64,000 nt of DNA, taken from contig NC_018234.1 in assembly GCF_000227135.1 (NCBI RefSeq), positions 481,168 through 545,167 on the forward strand. Direction: 5' to 3'. This DNA comes from Leishmania donovani (lineage: Eukaryota; Euglenozoa; Kinetoplastea; Trypanosomatida; Trypanosomatidae). The first letter of the stretch is position 1, and every line of letters begins with the position of its first letter. Below the pieces are notes generated by a model. It was not told the origin of the DNA. It made no database searches and worked only from the letters and a program-made list of their open reading frames with translations. The translations under genes were made by a program, and so were the position numbers. Positions 61,201 to 64,000 of this stretch are shown one piece after another.

Positions 61201-62265
61201 GCCGTGAAGGTGGTGGGGAAAGAGCGGCGCGACGGCGGCGGCGACGGATGCACGCAGAGGCGACGCGAAAAGCACCACCGGCACCGAGAAGGCCACGCAT
61301 GCGCGGACGATCATAGCGCGGGGCGCACTCGCGCATATGCGCGTGACGGGCTCGACGGGGAGCCGAGTGACGGCAGCGACGATGACGGCGACGACATGAA
61401 CGAGACAACGCGGCTAGACAAGCTGCGGCGCCGCATCGTGCCGCTGCTGACGACGGCGGCCATGGTGAAGCGCCTCGTCACACGTCAAGCAATGCCGCTA
61501 CATCGCGTCCGTAACTCGCGCATCGTCGTCGACGCGCACGCGCTATTTCAGCTCGTGGCGGGGCCGGAGTCCGCAGCGGCGTTTGATGTGCTCTTTGGCC
61601 AGCAGGACAACATGATGAGGGTGCCGTTGTGCGTGCACACGCTCGTCACGGAGGCGGCGGCGTACCGGAGCTGCTCCGAGTCCCTCAGCCAGTCGGTGTC
61701 ACCGCATCAGCCCGTGGACGGGTTACGCAGCAGCCGCGGCGACGCCCTCGTGGGCTACGACACCTGCAGAGGAAGCTTAGGTGGGGCGGGGTGCGAACCG
61801 TTCGATGCCCCGCTGCTCGCAGCCTCCCACGCGGCAGCCGAGGCTCTTGCGGTGATGGAGCGGGCGAAGCAGGACTTCATTCTCGACGTGCAGCGACCAG
61901 AGCAAACATGCGCGCTGCCGGCGGCGGACCCTGGCTGGCTGCGGTTCACAGTGGTGCTGCCGCTGCTCCGCCATCGACAGGCGAAGGCCCGAACGAAGGA
62001 CGGGCCCGGTGTCGATGCTGCGAGTGACGCGGGCGGTGCGTGCCGCGAGGTGGACTTCATCCTCAACCGCGACCCCCGCGAGATTCTCCACCACCGCGCC
62101 ATCCTCGAGTATGCCATGTACTTGCAGGCCTCCTTCGGCGAAGACGTCGTTATCTGCACGGACTCCGTTCTACTGGCCGCGTACGCCTTTGCGTGGCGGC
62201 TGCGCGTCGCGTCGATAGACTACTTGTGCGGCGATAACAGCGGTGCCGATGGCGTGGCTACTTGA
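58237..62265 (+). CDS. PIF1-family DNA helicase with PIN-like C-terminal domain
   Basis: A 1342-residue protein. Residues 1-370 are Ser/Thr/Ala-rich and probably disordered. The helicase core has all main PIF1/RecD motifs: SSEQRYAFHAAV with Gln382, Walker A GGAGTGKS (400-407), Walker B VLIIDEVSM (Asp481, Glu482), motif III SGDFLQLPPV (517-526), ITIHKSQGMSL (836-846) and SYVALSRCTD (861-870). PIF1 helicases unwind DNA 5'-3' and act at G-quadruplexes, telomeres and kinetoplast DNA; trypanosomatids have an expanded set. The last 250 residues (about 1085-1335) are not part of the usual core. They contain IVVDAHALFQLV, LCVHTLVTEAAAYR and DVVICTDSVLLAAYAF, resembling a PIN nuclease fold. The C terminus is otherwise unusual. 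The start is the first ATG after the splice site. Confidence 0.92.
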   Translation: MKMDASAVRHSSQRTSDSTSTSHVLLTDNDDDHRRHHHVPITVPSNRSNSTSTPPLLSMRYSGRALSSSHSHVTYGGDASAQKLTSTSSASSLFTCLSTSLSGSEACKAAVLGDARATRDTEGMTTPDAVGAAAAQDVSSPRRSSVACPLTVSTTEHVAVLTAPENGQDAEEVHSCVTLSSTATSPGTSPVAAVLPPLPQQRRVLLSSSSNERQYTSPATAPHTEEAAQLLSCSSSSPSIITVFTPPAMTRETAADAPFSMSPAPSKPPAGPSAATATAMMTCHARALSDAEKEGVGHEARARPYMLLDSDCGGRSADCAAGTPAASTESEQQGRSLHETETRAPPANGPVCDVEDAEEAAPAAPSAIITPAAAERALSSEQRYAFHAAVKEHRSVFITGGAGTGKSHLLRTIIRALPSSCTFVTATTGIAALNLSGSTLHSFVGCGIPSRNSKGDSLLSIVLSKQRCVRSWRTCRVLIIDEVSMLEPSFFDVVDYIARHVRNRPHEPFGGIQLILSGDFLQLPPVSRERRGSSPQFCFETEAWWRVNPRVCLLSTPFRQRSLRFFAILNEMRVGELQPDSVELLYSMDTTERVHFVRRTGIATDVKVEDDHGPPEVVRVGLKRAADVSAEAAVRSAAACKTEMSATSMRRTRLELVNGLGRAMDAPFDGYTILRSTRAEVDAENERYYRQLNTEIFMYHGFHTGKGDFPDSSLTRIVHLRKGCRVMLIKNFDPRLGLVNGSTGTITDFVSFANGYLFKTQGISADDARSICVGRGTMMDQRHTMLPVVAFGLRCADGTVATRELVVEPQEWKEMLGSREVSRSVQIPLILAYAITIHKSQGMSLTQVDIDFKKVFESGQSYVALSRCTDMESVRLHGFDAHRVSANPTALAYYKALALQQERLRWRRTHVPRMVEAEEAMEAFSCTPYGYVLLNEAETLARHGREDRATGFSTSFNSFASTSTSSSRSPASDGDCLKPEDFDDENWAAVKVVGKERRDGGGDGCTQRRREKHHRHREGHACADDHSAGRTRAYARDGLDGEPSDGSDDDGDDMNETTRLDKLRRRIVPLLTTAAMVKRLVTRQAMPLHRVRNSRIVVDAHALFQLVAGPESAAAFDVLFGQQDNMMRVPLCVHTLVTEAAAYRSCSESLSQSVSPHQPVDGLRSSRGDALVGYDTCRGSLGGAGCEPFDAPLLAASHAAAEALAVMERAKQDFILDVQRPEQTCALPAADPGWLRFTVVLPLLRHRQAKARTKDGPGVDAASDAGGACREVDFILNRDPREILHHRAILEYAMYLQASFGEDVVICTDSVLLAAYAFAWRLRVASIDYLCGDNSGADGVAT

Positions 62266-63251
62266 CGGGGCTGATGGGCTGGGGACAGAAAGGTCATGCG
62301 CTACAGAGTGCCCAGCGCGCAGACGAACACATGCGGGGCCCGGGGCACAGCTAGCGGATAATGTGAGGCCAGCGAGCGACTTTGGCCTCAGAAATGCCTC
62401 CGACGAAGTCAGAAAGCCACTGACCGCGCATGTGTCTCAGTGTGGGGTCTCTGCTTGTTTGATTGTGGGCGTCGTTCCCTTTTCTTTGTTTGTCTTCTGC
62501 GCAGACTGCCATGTGTCTCTCTCTCTCTCACACACACAGCGAAGCATTCGTACGGATCTACCAACACCACCGCAGCACCGCACGTGGCAAGGCAACCGTT
62601 CCACTCTAGCGCGCAGGCTGATGATGGGTCTTGCACCGGACCGCATCGACATCACAACCGTCGCCTCCTCATTCTCGCGGCGCTATAGCACTTTAGCTCG
62701 CACGGGTTCTCTGCTGATGAATGCCCTTCTCACCCTGTCGCCGCTCTGCTGGTGCGCTGAGCAACGTAAAGCCACTGGAAGACAGAGGCCGACAAGAGGA
62801 GGGTGGCCGATGTGTCAAGCACATGCCCTCCCCTCCTTTGCATACGGTGCATCAACGCAGCTTGTCGGTGTCGACTCAGGGACGCTGTTCTGGTCCTCTG
62901 CGCGTTCCTTCTCTCACTACAGCGACAACCGTTTTTCGTTGGTGTGCGCACGTGATTGTACACGGCAACGCCGCCATGACCTCCACTACATCACCATCAA
63001 CACCTTCTCTTTGGGCACACAACAATGATGACCACGCGCACCCGCACCTGCCCGGAGCACGGTAGACTCCCCCTCCTTCTTCGCTGTCCTTCCCTCTATT
63101 CTACTTGGCTGCTCCTCCTCGCGGATATCCTGTCGAGGGTGACGCTGACATCGACACCGAAACGAGGGTGGCAGTCCCCCTTCTTTTCCCGCCAACCCCC
63201 CTTCCCCTCCACCAACCGCACACCCAACTATCCGCCACCACCAACACGACC
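62266..63251 (+). other. Spacer before the Pin1-like gene
   Basis: No gene is supported. An open frame runs from 62243 to 63028, but the residues show no motif and it overlaps CT/CA tracts (about 62516-62540). Pyrimidine tracts at about 63068-63120 and 63176-63210 fit UTR and trans-splicing. Confidence 0.55.
63068..63137 (+). promoter_or_regulatory. Candidate trans-splice acceptor for the Pin1-like gene
   Basis: A long pyrimidine-rich stretch is followed by AG at 63136-63137. No ATG occurs before 63252, giving a 114-nt 5' UTR. An alternative AG lies at 63173-63174. Confidence 0.35.
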
Positions 63252-63599
63252 ATGCCCACCTCGTCTTGGCAGGCGGCGCATCTGCTCATTAAGCACAGCG
63301 GCAGCCGCAACCCTGTGTCGCGCCGCACCGGGCAGCCAACCACCATATCGTACGAGGAAGCCGTCACGGAGCTGCAGAAGTGGCGCCAATCAATCGAAGA
63401 AGGTAGGGTGACCTTCGAGGAGGCCGCGCGACAGCGCAGCGACTGCAGCAGCTACGCCCGCGGCGGCGACTTGGGCGTCTTCGGCCCTGGGGAGATGATG
63501 AAGCCATTTGAGGATGCCACGAAGTCTCTCGAGGTGGGGCATGTGAGCGGCATTGTTGTGACTGACAGCGGCGTGCACATCATCAAGCGTATAGCCTGA
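63252..63599 (+). CDS. PIN1: Pin1-type parvulin prolyl isomerase without WW domain
   Basis: A 115-residue protein consisting only of a parvulin domain. It matches Pin1: AAHLLIKHSGSRNP at the start, SDCSS with the active-site cysteine, GGDLGVFGPGEM, MKPFEDA and DSGVHII near the end. It isomerises phospho-Ser/Thr-Pro bonds in cell-cycle and signalling proteins. His10, Lys14 and Arg19 fall at the human His59, Lys63 and Arg68 positions. The second arginine of the phosphate-binding pair (human Arg69) is Asn20 here, which may weaken phosphate preference. The WW domain is absent, as in described trypanosomatid Pin1 proteins of about 115 residues. The start is the first ATG after the splice site. A SIDER-like element begins in the 3' flank. 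Confidence 0.95.
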   Translation: MPTSSWQAAHLLIKHSGSRNPVSRRTGQPTTISYEEAVTELQKWRQSIEEGRVTFEEAARQRSDCSSYARGGDLGVFGPGEMMKPFEDATKSLEVGHVSGIVVTDSGVHIIKRIA

Positions 63600-64000
63600 A
63601 GCGGAAACACTTCCCTGTTAGAGTGAGAGAGTGGCCTGGGTGGATTGTAGCATGGCTTTAACCCAGGCGAAGGCTGGGAGGAGAGTAGAGGTGAAGTGGG
63701 CGGCGGGCGGGCGAGTGCACAGCTGCCACTGATGTGTTTGAACCCCTGTAAAAGAAGAAGGTTCAGAAGGGCACAAGCTCTTCACCCTGTAAGCAGCCCT
63801 CCTCGCCGCATCTCTGTATGCGTACGCGTGGGTCTCTCTCTCTTAGCTCTCCTTCTCGTCGCTACCCGTCCACAAAATTGTCGATGCCTTTGTTCCTCTT
63901 GTGAGCAGTGCCTACCCGACGGCCTTGGGGGGGGGGGGCTGCACACACACCCCTCTCCGCGCGTGGCACCGCAGGGCCCAGTGTGTCCACTCTCTGTCTG
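63600..64000 (+). other. 3' flank of the Pin1-like gene
   Basis: No gene is visible. The region contains a G12 run at about 63927-63938 followed by the start of a second SIDER-like element. The window then ends. Confidence 0.6.
63927..64000. mobile_element. SIDER-like element, truncated by the window end
   Basis: Bases 63940-64000 are identical to 29188-29248. A G-rich run precedes both copies. The rest lies beyond the window, so length and orientation are unknown. Confidence 0.55.

Noticed and set aside
62243..63028. A 261-codon + frame between the PIF1-family and Pin1-like genes
   Set aside because: Residues show no recognisable motif and it overlaps CT/CA tracts. It starts inside the helicase gene.
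1..64000. Search for tRNA, rRNA, snoRNA clusters, CRISPR arrays and strand-switch regions
   Set aside because: I saw no T-loop/D-loop pairs, no regularly spaced repeats and no change of coding strand. By-eye search cannot exclude snoRNAs.

Overview
The window reads as nuclear DNA of a trypanosomatid, most likely a Leishmania or close relative. It is GC-rich, and no intron is needed to read any gene. Every credible gene lies on the + strand with 0.3-2.7 kb spacers rich in pyrimidine tracts and CA/GT microsatellites. Usable ATGs follow polypyrimidine-AG sites typical of spliced-leader trans-splicing. One product (KREPA3-like) belongs to kinetoplastid RNA editing, and two intergenic stretches share a repeat resembling a Leishmania SIDER retroposon. 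I see no strand switch, tRNA, rRNA or CRISPR array, so the window looks like part of one polycistronic transcription unit, in which control is mostly post-transcriptional.

Layout, left to right: a very large Iml1/DEPDC5-like GATOR1 subunit (424-8142); a radial-spoke RSPH9 homologue (8876-9880); a giant PA200/Blm10-type proteasome activator ending in the diagnostic YYA tail (11838-19184); a giant unrecognised protein (21572-28951) followed by the SIDER-like element; a small coiled-coil protein (30596-31720); a small probable mitochondrial protein with a possible OB fold (32187-32798); a Sel1-repeat protein (33643-34977); a P5A ATPase of the ATP13A1/Spf1 type (35974-39708); a Dpy-30-motif protein (41592-41942); a lipoate-protein ligase (42826-44370); an editosome zinc-finger/OB protein (44923-46275); a WD40-like plus coiled-coil protein (47797-50316); an assembly gap of 99 N that truncates an RGG-box protein (tail ends 51481); a nucleoplasmin-like acidic protein with a perfect 90-bp tandem duplication (54114-55208); the cytosolic Fe-S targeting factor CIA2/CIAO2 (56727-57215); a PIF1-family helicase with an extra C-terminal domain that looks PIN-nuclease-like (58237-62265); and a WW-less Pin1 parvulin (63252-63599). 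A second SIDER-like copy is cut by the window end.

The genes do not form one pathway, as expected for trypanosomatid transcription units. Loose themes are growth control and proteostasis (GATOR1, PA200, P5A ATPase, Pin1), mitochondrial function (lipoylation, RNA editing, the OB-like protein), flagellum (RSPH9, perhaps the Dpy-30 protein) and nucleus/genome maintenance (NLP-like protein, CIA2, PIF1; CIA2 could supply Fe-S clusters to nuclear enzymes, but PIF1 itself shows no Fe-S motif). The most unusual items are the PIF1 helicase with a PIN-like tail, the GATOR1-like protein, the unrecognised 2459-residue protein, and the broken RGG gene whose gap edge carries a SIDER-derived 17-mer.
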